Below are positions 1 to 8,334 of a stretch of 64,000 nt of DNA, one piece after another (position 1 is the first letter of the stretch; the number at the start of each line of letters is the position of its first letter). The position numbers and the translations under genes are program-made. This stretch comes from Alphaproteobacteria bacterium (GTDB taxonomy: Bacteria > Pseudomonadota > Alphaproteobacteria > JAQWUY01), in NCBI GenBank assembly GCA_029250225.1, contig JAQWUY010000018.1, positions 21,652-85,651 of the forward strand, given 5' to 3'. Below the pieces are notes generated by a model. That model had not been told where the DNA came from. It did not search any database and was given only the letters and a program-made list of their open reading frames with translations.

Positions 1-957
1 TTTTTTCTAAATCGTAAATGGTTTTTATGGTCTATAATTGGATCTATATTTTTAATTAGTTCAACTTGGGGAAAAGTGCAAATTGATGTAATAATAAACA
101 AGTGGTTTGGGTCATTTTATAATTTATTACAAAAAGCTTTAACAAAACCTAATTCAGTCACAATTAATGAATATTTTGAACAAATTATGATATTTGTAAA
201 ATATGCTGGGATATATGTTATTGTCGTTATTGTAGTAGAGTTTTTCACTAGGCATTATGTGTTTAGATGGCGTCAAGCAATGAATGAGTATTATACAAAA
301 AATTGGTTTAAATTACGCCACATTGAAGGAGCGGCACAAAGATTACAAGAAGATACTATGCGTTTTGCTCGTATAGTAGAAACTCTGGGAATAGAATTTA
401 TTCGTTCTATCCTTACATTACTAGCATTTATTCCATTGTTATTTGAATTAGGTAAAAATATTACTAAATATCCATTTTTTGGCGAAGTAACAAATGGGTT
501 AGTTTATCTAGCCATTATATCCGCCCTTGTAGGGACAGTTTTCTTAGCAATAATCGGGATAAAACTACCAATGTTAGAATTTCATAATCAACGCGTAGAG
601 GCGGCTTTTCGTAAAGAATTAGTTTACGGAGAAGACAATGAAAGTCGTGCAGAAGCATTAAAGTTATCTCAACTATTTAGTGATGTAAGAAAGAATTATT
701 TCAAATTATATTTTCATTATTTATATTTTGATTTAGCAAAATGGTCATATTTACAATTTTCTGCGATGATTCCATATATTGCACTTGCACCAACAGTTAT
801 AGCAGGAACAATAACATTTGGTATTATGCAACAAATTGTAAGAGCCTTTAGTCGTGTTGAGGCATCTTTCCAATTATTAGTTTATTCGTGGTCAACAATT
901 ATTGAATTAATGTCAATTTATAAACGCCTTAAGTCATTTGAAAATCAAATGAAGTAA
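1..957 (+). CDS. sbmA: BacA/SbmA family peptide transporter, 5' end outside the window
   Basis: This is an inner membrane, proton-driven importer of antimicrobial peptides and other peptide-like compounds in the SbmA/BacA family. The reading frame is open from base 1, and codons upstream of the GTG at 76 still match the family, so the gene enters from outside. Compared with E. coli SbmA, roughly the first 80 residues are missing. Diagnostic stretches are HYVFRWRQAMNEYY, HIEGAAQRLQEDTMRFA, KELVYGEDNESRA, FRKNY-like VRKNYFKLYFHYLYF and the C-terminal ELMSIYKRLKSFE. Several hydrophobic membrane segments are visible. In rhizobia and Brucella the family is needed for chronic life inside host cells; that role is known for the family and not shown here. 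A strong hairpin follows the stop. Confidence 0.95.
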   Translation, partial: FFLNRKWFLWSIIGSIFLISSTWGKVQIDVIINKWFGSFYNLLQKALTKPNSVTINEYFEQIMIFVKYAGIYVIVVIVVEFFTRHYVFRWRQAMNEYYTKNWFKLRHIEGAAQRLQEDTMRFARIVETLGIEFIRSILTLLAFIPLLFELGKNITKYPFFGEVTNGLVYLAIISALVGTVFLAIIGIKLPMLEFHNQRVEAAFRKELVYGEDNESRAEALKLSQLFSDVRKNYFKLYFHYLYFDLAKWSYLQFSAMIPYIALAPTVIAGTITFGIMQQIVRAFSRVEASFQLLVYSWSTIIELMSIYKRLKSFENQMK

Positions 958-965
958 TAAAAAAA

Positions 966-995
966 TTGCAACACCTAAAATAATAGGTGTTGCAA
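966..995. terminator. Bidirectional intrinsic terminator between bacA and the porin gene
   Basis: An 11-bp perfect stem (966-976 with 985-995) has an 8-nt loop. It is preceded by an A run, and the 3' side is A/T-rich. It lies between two convergent genes, the bacA-like gene on the plus strand and the porin on the minus strand, and can serve both. Confidence 0.85.
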
Positions 996-1018
996 TAAAT
1001 TAATACAAAAATAATAAA

Positions 1019-2191
1019 TTAGAATGTATAACCAAGTCCTAAATAAACAGTCCTAGTTACTGATTTACCATTCTTATAATATTTCCAAGATAAATCTAGA
1101 TTTGTATTTTCAACTAACGGAAGATTATAACCTATTCTATAAGACATTGCACGACGCTTAGCCGGATTATCTGAAGTTAATAAAGTATTACCTGTTCCAC
1201 TAAGACCATACATAATATCTGTTCCTTTAGTATCAACAGAAGTAGCATTTAAAGATAACATACCTTTAGCAATTTTTTTCTGTGCAGTTAAAGAAAGTTC
1301 AAGTGATTTTTCTTTGGCCGACTTTATGCTAAATATTGATGATAATGATACATCGCTATTATTTAAAGTAACATCGTCCATTTTTTTATTATTAATTGTA
1401 TACTTAGCCATCGGTATAAAATCAATTCCACTCGCACTTAACTTAGTACCAACAAAAGCAGTATATGAAGTTATTGTAGCACCTTTATTACCTTTGAAAG
1501 TTTTACCTGCACGAGTATAATCAGAATCGCCACCAAAAGAAGAACTGTTTTCTTTACCATAAAGTGCTGATGTTATTGTTAAATCTAATGTAGCTGCTTG
1601 TTTAACAAGACCACCAAGATGGCTTACCGCACTACCAATTGCATTTGTTCCTGAAATACCACTATCTAAAAGGCCAAAATATTTTTTAGCTAGTGACTCA
1701 GAAGAACTTACTCTATAACCTTCTATACCTGATTCATTTACTTTACTCTTAGCCGTAGAAACAGATACTCCTCCTGCTCCGATATTGGTGGTAGTATTGA
1801 CATATTTCATATTAACATCTTGACTAGTGCGACCATAAGCAACTGCACCACCCCAAAATCCCCAACTAGGCTCAACTTTAACATATTTTAACGATAAAAT
1901 GTCTGCTTTTTCTTGGCCTTTTAACTCGCCGATAGCTAGTTTACTCATGCGCTCTTCATTACGACGAATATAACCCATACTAAGTTCACCGCCACCAATA
2001 TTTGTTATAACACCGTTTACAGAGTAATAATTAGTTTTTCTTGTTTGATATTTATCATTCTTTACAGTTTCAACTTGATAACCAAGATCAATTTTTTTGT
2101 TTAAAGATTGATGATCGTTAAAACCTTCATCATGGGCGAAAGAAGCCAATGGTAATAACAAGCCAGATGTTATTAATACTAATTTTTTCAT
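1019..2191 (-). CDS. Outer membrane beta-barrel protein (porin-like), family not recognised
   Basis: This is a 390-residue secreted protein with a typical signal peptide (MKKLVLITSGLLLPLASFA, cleavage before HDEG). The mature part has alternating polar and hydrophobic residues, many Gly, Ser and Thr, and ends YLGLGYTF. A terminal Phe in such a strand is the usual signal for outer membrane barrel assembly. I chose the ATG at 2191 because AGGAGG lies ten bases upstream and the signal peptide begins there; an in-frame start at 2224 would add eleven residues ahead of the signal peptide. A middle stretch at about residues 140-215 is rich in Gly, Ser and Ala and could be a large loop or plug. I do not recognise a named porin family. 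A decayed duplicate of its start region lies upstream at 2368-2447. Confidence 0.8.
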   Translation of the reverse strand: MKKLVLITSGLLLPLASFAHDEGFNDHQSLNKKIDLGYQVETVKNDKYQTRKTNYYSVNGVITNIGGGELSMGYIRRNEERMSKLAIGELKGQEKADILSLKYVKVEPSWGFWGGAVAYGRTSQDVNMKYVNTTTNIGAGGVSVSTAKSKVNESGIEGYRVSSSESLAKKYFGLLDSGISGTNAIGSAVSHLGGLVKQAATLDLTITSALYGKENSSSFGGDSDYTRAGKTFKGNKGATITSYTAFVGTKLSASGIDFIPMAKYTINNKKMDDVTLNNSDVSLSSIFSIKSAKEKSLELSLTAQKKIAKGMLSLNATSVDTKGTDIMYGLSGTGNTLLTSDNPAKRRAMSYRIGYNLPLVENTNLDLSWKYYKNGKSVTRTVYLGLGYTF

Positions 2192-2367
2192 TTTTTTTAA
2201 ACCTCCTAAAGTTTTTTTAATCAAATGATTTTATTATATATCGTGGAAAAAGTTAAAAATTATTTATAATTCTATATGCATTTATATAATGCTTTTTTAT
2301 TAAGCAAAATATTTAATTGTTTTTATATATTTTTTAGAATTACACAATAGATTAAAATAACAAACAA

Positions 2368-2447
2368 AATCCAGATTTCATTAATAATACTAAATTTTTT
2401 ATTTTTTTTAAATCCCCTATATTTTTTTAATTTTCATATGTATACAA
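2368..2447 (-). pseudogene. Decayed duplicate of the porin gene's RBS, start and signal-peptide codons
   Basis: On the minus strand this stretch aligns with the functional porin start (about 2160-2230) through the ribosome-binding site, the start codon and about ten codons, with one 3-nt insertion. The RBS has changed from AGGAGG to AGGGGA, the ATG has become ATA, and codons resembling KNLVLLMKSG can still be read before the frame stops after a few more hydrophobic codons. I infer a fossil of a tandem copy of the gene. It lies in the 353-bp gap between lysA and the porin gene. The rest of that gap (2192-2367 and 2448-2544) is A/T-rich. It must contain the porin promoter, but I cannot choose one with confidence. 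Confidence 0.6.
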
Positions 2448-2544
2448 TACGATAAAAAATAAACATATTAAATACACAATAAAATCTTATACCATAATTT
2501 ATTTTATAGAGCAACATACTTACTTATTCTAAGTAACTAAAAAA

Positions 2545-3801
2545 TTAAATAACCGGAGGTATTATATCGCGGGAAATTATCTCATCAATGTTTTGCCTTT
2601 TTCGTATTAAATAAGATTTATTTCCAACTACTAAGACTTCCGCTGGATTAACTCGACTATTATAATTATTAGCCATTGTCATACCATAAGCACCTGCCGA
2701 TAAAACAGCAAAATAATCACCTTTACTCATCTTAGCGATTTTACGATTTTTACATAAATAATCCCCGCTTTCACAAACCGGCCCTACTAAGTCGGCATTA
2801 ATATATTCATTAATTTCATTTAGAGGTAGTATATGATGATATGAATTATATAATGTGGGACGTACTAAATCATTCATACCTACATCACATAAAATAAATG
2901 TTTTTAAATCATTTGATTTAATATTTTCAACTTTGCCAATTAAGGCACCAGCATTACCAACTAACCAGCGACCAGGTTCAAAATGTAAATCCAAATTCAA
3001 ATGCCCGACTGTATCAAATACCATTTTTGCATATTCATTAACATCCGGTGCGCTATCACTAGTTTTATAACAAATTCCTAGTCCTCCGCCCAAATCAAGT
3101 CGTTTCAAATTAATATTATTCTTAATTAATTTTTCTGCAAGCTCGGCAACTTTCTTATACGAAGCAACAAACGGTTCTGCTGACATTAATTGTGAACCGA
3201 TATGAATAGATATTCCCTGCGGATCAATATTTTTCATAGTAATCATTTTATCATACAATGAAATAGCTAAATCAATATCAATTCCAAATTTATCAGTCTT
3301 TTTACCTGTTGATATTTTATCGTGCGTACCAGCATCAACATTTGGGTTTATCCTTAGAGCAACAGGAGCAACTTTTCCAAGTTTTTTTGCCACATTGTTT
3401 AATTGATAAATTTCGGCTTCGGATTCGATATTGATTTGTAATATGCCAACATTTAAAGCATCAGATAATTCATCATCAGTTTTTGCAACACCAGAGAATA
3501 TTATTTTTTTAGCATCAACACCCGCACTTAATGCACGATTTAATTCACCACCTGATACAATATCCATACCGCAACCAACAACAGCTAGTGATTTTAAAAT
3601 AGCTTGGTTAGAATTTGCCTTCATTGCATAATGAACAGTACATTTATTATCAAATGCTTTCATAAATTGATTATAGTTATCAATAATATGATCATTATTA
3701 TAAACATAAAGTGGAGTAGAGTATTGTTTTACCAATTCTTCTAACTGAATATCATTAGTCGTTAGCTTTCCATCTTTATAATTAAATACAGTTGTCGGCA
3801 T
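2545..3801 (-). CDS. lysA: Diaminopimelate decarboxylase
   Basis: This PLP enzyme performs the last step of lysine synthesis, converting meso-diaminopimelate to L-lysine. At 418 residues it has normal length. The PLP-binding lysine is K61 in HYAMKANSN. The HIGSQ segment, the glycine loop GGGLGICY, EPGR, the active-site CESGDYL and the C-terminal YGMTMANNYNSR follow in the order expected for fold-III decarboxylases. The gene starts six bases after the stop of a small lipoprotein gene, so the two are probably co-transcribed. A small gene in front of lysA is common in proteobacteria. Confidence 0.97.
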   Translation of the reverse strand: MPTTVFNYKDGKLTTNDIQLEELVKQYSTPLYVYNNDHIIDNYNQFMKAFDNKCTVHYAMKANSNQAILKSLAVVGCGMDIVSGGELNRALSAGVDAKKIIFSGVAKTDDELSDALNVGILQINIESEAEIYQLNNVAKKLGKVAPVALRINPNVDAGTHDKISTGKKTDKFGIDIDLAISLYDKMITMKNIDPQGISIHIGSQLMSAEPFVASYKKVAELAEKLIKNNINLKRLDLGGGLGICYKTSDSAPDVNEYAKMVFDTVGHLNLDLHFEPGRWLVGNAGALIGKVENIKSNDLKTFILCDVGMNDLVRPTLYNSYHHILPLNEINEYINADLVGPVCESGDYLCKNRKIAKMSKGDYFAVLSAGAYGMTMANNYNSRVNPAEVLVVGNKSYLIRKRQNIDEIISRDIIPPVI

Positions 3802-3807
3802 TATTTG

Positions 3808-3999
3808 TTATTCCTTGCATTCATCAGCATTATTTGTTTTATCTAAACAAGTATTAATTTGTTTTGCATATATATCTTCACCGTCCATTTTAGCGACTTT
3901 ACCGCAACCTGAAATCAATATTGCAACACAAAAAATTAATATGAGCTGTTGTAAAACAAAAAACATTTTTTGACAAGTCGATATTTTATTTATCATCAA
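3808..3999 (-). CDS. Small predicted lipoprotein upstream of lysA
   Basis: The product has 63 residues: a basic start, a hydrophobic stretch and a lipobox LISGC with the acylated cysteine at position 32, followed by only about 31 mature residues (two more Cys, many charged residues). The first ATG is supported by a purine-rich GGGGAAG upstream, while the Met at position 12 has no such site. Position in front of lysA recalls the LptM/YifL lipoproteins of other proteobacteria, but the LKGPLY-type motif of LptM is absent, so I do not assign that name. The product should sit on the periplasmic face of a membrane. Confidence 0.75.
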   Translation of the reverse strand: MMINKISTCQKMFFVLQQLILIFCVAILISGCGKVAKMDGEDIYAKQINTCLDKTNNADECKE

Positions 4000-4073
4000 A
4001 ACGCTTCCCCTTTCAAATAATTTTTTAAGTAATAATATTGTATCGTCAAATGAAATTAAATTAAATATAATTT

Positions 4074-4964
4074 TTACAATTTAAATTTTAAATAAATTAA
4101 TGATAAAAAATTATGCTTAATTTTTCCTGTAATAATTAATCCAGACATTAATATCATTGATATTCCTAACCAAGTTGTAAAATCAGGAATAATTCCTACT
4201 AAGAAATAATCAATTAATAATGCAGATACAATTTCAATGTACTGCAAAGGTGCTAGCTGTTGTGATGTATTATATTTATGAGATATTTGCACCAAAGCAT
4301 AAAATATACCGCCCAATAAACCTAGCGGAATAATATTTTTTACAAAATCAAAGTCTGTCGGTATTGAAATTTCCCCAACTGTAAATTTTATTAACATAAG
4401 ATAAAAAATAACACTAAATGATGCACTAAATAATTGTGTTTCATATGGATTAACTTTTTTGTATTTATGACTAATAATTAACATTGCTGAAAAACTTACC
4501 GCACCAATTAATGAATATAATGCCCCTACATTAAAATCATCACTAGCAGGACGAACAATAATTAATGTTCCTATCAAACCAAAAATACATGCAATAATGT
4601 TATTTTTTGATATTGGTTGTTTTAAAATAACAGCACTAGATATAATTGTAAGCAAAGGTGCTGTAAATAATATGGATAAAGCAATTGATATAGATGTATA
4701 TTTCAAAGATTCGTAAAACCCAATCGTTAAACCAATCCAAGATACCGCCATTATCATTTTTGGAATTAAATCTCGTGTGAATGTAATCAGCATAGGTAGT
4801 TTCATATACAACATAATCAAAATAATTAATAATGTTTGAATAAAAAATCTACCTAGGCCAATTTCATATAAATCATAACTATGTTTTAACAGAATTTGTG
4901 CAAAATAATCACAAAATGGTAGTCCAATCATAGATGTTAAAAAATATAAATAACCTTTATTCAT
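4074..4964 (-). CDS. EamA/DMT family transporter
   Basis: This is a 296-residue integral membrane protein with about ten hydrophobic segments arranged as two EamA halves. Each half ends in the usual Gly/Pro-containing helix (for example IACIFGLIGTLIIVRP closing the first). The family exports or imports small metabolites such as amino acids, nucleotides or S-adenosylmethionine; the substrate cannot be read from sequence. It has no tightly linked partner, with putA ending some 40 bases upstream on the same strand. A second, clearly different EamA gene is at 37533-38432. Confidence 0.9.
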   Translation of the reverse strand: MNKGYLYFLTSMIGLPFCDYFAQILLKHSYDLYEIGLGRFFIQTLLIILIMLYMKLPMLITFTRDLIPKMIMAVSWIGLTIGFYESLKYTSISIALSILFTAPLLTIISSAVILKQPISKNNIIACIFGLIGTLIIVRPASDDFNVGALYSLIGAVSFSAMLIISHKYKKVNPYETQLFSASFSVIFYLMLIKFTVGEISIPTDFDFVKNIIPLGLLGGIFYALVQISHKYNTSQQLAPLQYIEIVSALLIDYFLVGIIPDFTTWLGISMILMSGLIITGKIKHNFLSLIYLKFKL

Positions 4965-5005
4965 TATTCTTTAACTTTCTTGATTTTACATTTAAGTGCG
5001 TATTT

Positions 5006-8000
5006 TTACACTTCTGCCATTAATGATGCGTTACCGCCTGATGCCGTTGTATCAATAGACACAGTTTTTTCTTCACAAAACTTCAATAGATAGTGCGGGC
5101 CACCTGCTTTAAATCCAGTTCCTGATTTACCAGTTCCACCAAATGGTTGTTGTCCAACCATCGCACCAATTTGATTTCTGTTGACATAAGCATTACCAAC
5201 TTTCATCTTGCCAACAACATAATCAACAGTACTATCGATTCGGCTATGGATACCAAATGTTAATCCGTAACCTGTTCCGTTAATTTCATCAATTACATCG
5301 TCTAGTTTTTCTTTTTTCCAACGAACAATATGTAATATTGGGCCAAACACTTCTCGCTCTAAGACATTAACATTAGGTATTTCATACATTGCAGGGGCAA
5401 AGAAAGTACCATCTTTACACTCATCAGGCAATTCAGCTTGTCCAACTTTTTTGTATTTTTTATCCATTTTAGTTTGGTGTTTTTTCAATACTTCCAATGA
5501 TTTTTCATCAATTACAGGACCAACATCAGTTGCCGGATTCATTGGGTCACCAATTGATAATTCATCCATTGCACCAGATATCATTTTAATCAAGTTGTCA
5601 GCAACTTCATCTTGTACATACAATAAACGAGTTGCAGAACATCTTTGTCCCGCTGATTGGAATGCACCATTTACGATATCTTTTGTTGCTTGTTCCAATA
5701 ATGCAGATGAGTCAACAATCATAGCATTTTGTCCACCAGTTTCAGCAATAAATGGAATTATTCCATCTGTACGCTTAGCTAATGTCATATTTATATGTTG
5801 AGCTGTTTCTGTTGAACCTGTGAAAGACACACCAGCTATTTCAGTTCGCTCTAATAATGTATCACCTATCATTCTACCTTCACCAATTAACAATGCAATA
5901 GCATCTTTTGGCAATCCTGCTTCTAACAATACTTTAATTGTTTCATAAGCAATTAATGAAGTAGTCTCAGCAGGTTTAGCAATAACTGTGTTACCTACTG
6001 ATAAGGCACCTGCAATTTGACCTAAGAATATTGCAAATGGGAAATTCCAAGGAGATATACATAAGAACACACCACGACCTGATAATTGATATGTATTTGA
6101 TTCACCGGTTGGACCTGGTAATTCTCTTTGTTTTAATAATTGTTGTGATTGTTTTGAATAATATCTTAGGAAGTCGACACCTTCACGAACTTCAGCGATA
6201 CAATCATTCAATGTTTTTCCTGCTTCTAAAGATAATATTTTTATGAAATCAGCCATTCTTTTTTCAAATATATCTGCTGATTTTTCAAGAATCTTTGATC
6301 GCTTAGCACAATCCATATTATCCCATTTTTCGAATCCAGATGAAACTGATTCTAAGGCATCTAAACACTGTTTTTTATTTATAAAATGTGATTTTGCAAT
6401 TTTATTTTTAGTATTTTGTGGACTTACAATATTGAGAGTCTTACTGCTTACATTTTTACCATTAATAATACTATAAGCATCTTTACCTAAGTTATATTTA
6501 TCCATGTCTTTTATTAATTTTTTAACTTCTTTAATATTAGTCATATCAATTCCTTTTGAATTATCTCGCCATAAATCTTCTTCGTTTGGCAAATTGTTTA
6601 TATCTTTTGCATATTGCACTTTTGGGTGTTTAGTGAATTTATTTTTCTTCGCTAACGCCATTGGTGATTTCACCATATCCTTGATTGGAATATCGTCATC
6701 AAATATGTTCTTTACAAATGAACTATTTGCACCGTTTTCTAGTAATCTACGAACTAGATAAGGTAATAAGTCTCTGTGTACACCAACAGGTGCATAGATT
6801 CTTGTTGGTATATCGTATGCACCTTCTGTGATTAAGTGATACATATAATCACCCATACCATGTAATTTTTGGAATTCATATTTTACATCTGGATATGATT
6901 TAGCAATTTCTATAACTGTTGCAACTGACAATGCATTATGCGTTGCAAAACAAGAATATATATTTTCGTTATATTCAAATAATTTCTTTGAACAAGCTAC
7001 ATATGACACATCTGAGTGTTCTTTGCGAGTAAACACAGGGAAATCATCAAGACCCATTTCGTGTGCGATTTTTATCTCTGTATCCCAATATGCACCTTTT
7101 ACTAATCGTACCATAATTTTACGATTATTTTTAACACACATATCATTTAAATCATCAATTACAAATGACGCTCGTTTACCATAAGTTTGAACAACAAATC
7201 CTAAGCCATCCCAATCAGCTAAATCTTTGTGAGATAATAATTCTTTGATAATTTCTAGAGAAATTTCTGTTCTATCCATTTCTTCTGCATCGATAAATAA
7301 ACTAATATTATTTTTCTTAGCTAGTTTACAAAGCTCAATCATTTTTGGAACTATTTCTTGCATAACGCGTTCGTATTCAAATAATTCATATCTAGGGTGG
7401 ATAGCAGATATTTTTACAGATATTCCTGCTCTATCGTGAACGGTTCTACCTTTTGTTTTACTGCCTATTGTTTTAATAGCATCTAAATAATCTTTATAAT
7501 ATCTAATACTATCATCTTGTGTAACGGCACCTTCACCTAACATATCGTAAGAATATCGGTATCCCTTTTTTTCAAGTTTAATAGAATTTTTAAGAGCTTC
7601 GTCAATTGATTGGCCAAGAACAAATTCTTTACCCAATATTTTCATCATTTGACCTATAGTATTACGAATAACAGGTAAAGAAGTATTTTTTATTAAATTA
7701 GATAAAACACTAGTCCAACCATCTTCATCAAGTTTTAATATTTTACCGGTTAGAACTAGTCCATAAGTAGAAGCATTTACAAACCATTTTTCACCCTTAC
7801 CTATATGGGACTGAAAATCACCGCTTTGTAATTTATCTTTAATTAGTTTATTAGCTGTAAAGTTATCAGGAACTCTTAATAAGCTTTCAGCCAAGCACAT
7901 TAAAATTATACCTTCTTTATCAGATAATGCATATTCTTGCATCAACGACTGAACCACTGAAAGTGCAGATTTACTTTTACGAACATTAGAAATTAAATCA

Positions 8001-8149
8001 AGACTGATTTTTTCAATAGATTTTTCTTGAGACTTACTAAATGAAGCTATTTTATATAATTCAGAAACAATTTTTTCTTCTGAAATTGTCTGATACTCAC
8101 GCATTTTTCGACGAATTTTATTATCAGTAATTTTTTCTATATCTAACAT
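5006..8149 (-). CDS. putA: Bifunctional proline dehydrogenase / glutamate-semialdehyde dehydrogenase PutA
   Basis: This enzyme oxidises proline to glutamate in two steps, passing electrons first to FAD and the membrane quinone pool and then to NAD. At 1047 residues it belongs to the short class: an N-terminal helical arm (about 1-180), a proline dehydrogenase barrel (about 190-490, with VKISAIHPRYE, LFIDAEEMDR, RLVKGAYWD and the substrate-binding RRLLENGANSSF), then the aldehyde dehydrogenase (about 560-1030). Visible catalytic features of the second domain are FIAETGGQN with the general-base Glu, FTGSTETA in the NAD fold, and the nucleophile Cys837 in GQRCSATR. There is no N-terminal ribbon-helix-helix domain, so it should not repress its own gene as E. 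coli PutA does, and the extra C-terminal domain of long PutAs is also absent. Confidence 0.97.
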   Translation of the reverse strand: MLDIEKITDNKIRRKMREYQTISEEKIVSELYKIASFSKSQEKSIEKISLDLISNVRKSKSALSVVQSLMQEYALSDKEGIILMCLAESLLRVPDNFTANKLIKDKLQSGDFQSHIGKGEKWFVNASTYGLVLTGKILKLDEDGWTSVLSNLIKNTSLPVIRNTIGQMMKILGKEFVLGQSIDEALKNSIKLEKKGYRYSYDMLGEGAVTQDDSIRYYKDYLDAIKTIGSKTKGRTVHDRAGISVKISAIHPRYELFEYERVMQEIVPKMIELCKLAKKNNISLFIDAEEMDRTEISLEIIKELLSHKDLADWDGLGFVVQTYGKRASFVIDDLNDMCVKNNRKIMVRLVKGAYWDTEIKIAHEMGLDDFPVFTRKEHSDVSYVACSKKLFEYNENIYSCFATHNALSVATVIEIAKSYPDVKYEFQKLHGMGDYMYHLITEGAYDIPTRIYAPVGVHRDLLPYLVRRLLENGANSSFVKNIFDDDIPIKDMVKSPMALAKKNKFTKHPKVQYAKDINNLPNEEDLWRDNSKGIDMTNIKEVKKLIKDMDKYNLGKDAYSIINGKNVSSKTLNIVSPQNTKNKIAKSHFINKKQCLDALESVSSGFEKWDNMDCAKRSKILEKSADIFEKRMADFIKILSLEAGKTLNDCIAEVREGVDFLRYYSKQSQQLLKQRELPGPTGESNTYQLSGRGVFLCISPWNFPFAIFLGQIAGALSVGNTVIAKPAETTSLIAYETIKVLLEAGLPKDAIALLIGEGRMIGDTLLERTEIAGVSFTGSTETAQHINMTLAKRTDGIIPFIAETGGQNAMIVDSSALLEQATKDIVNGAFQSAGQRCSATRLLYVQDEVADNLIKMISGAMDELSIGDPMNPATDVGPVIDEKSLEVLKKHQTKMDKKYKKVGQAELPDECKDGTFFAPAMYEIPNVNVLEREVFGPILHIVRWKKEKLDDVIDEINGTGYGLTFGIHSRIDSTVDYVVGKMKVGNAYVNRNQIGAMVGQQPFGGTGKSGTGFKAGGPHYLLKFCEEKTVSIDTTASGGNASLMAEV

Positions 8150-8264
8150 AATCCACTTTCCTATTATCTAACAAATAAAATTTTAATTTAAAAAAGCTAT
8201 ATAGCACTAATATACCAATATTACAAATTAATTTATTTCTTATTTTATAAATATTAAAAATTTT

Positions 8265-8278
8265 GTTATATTTATAAC
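8265..8278. promoter_or_regulatory. Inverted repeat in the putA-pepP divergent intergenic region
   Basis: Six-base arms GTTATA and TATAAC are separated by two bases, in the 185-bp gap between the divergent putA and pepP genes. A site here could bind a regulator of either gene. In such A/T-rich DNA a short palindrome can also arise by chance. Confidence 0.25.
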
Positions 8279-8334
8279 ACAATATATAACAAGTATATAC
8301 AAATTAATCAATAAATACAAGGGATAGCATATCT

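Noticed and set aside
2520..2536. Hairpin TTACTTA/TAAGTAA behind lysA as a terminator
   Set aside because: The stem is short and purely A/T-rich except one pair, and no T run follows on the minus strand.
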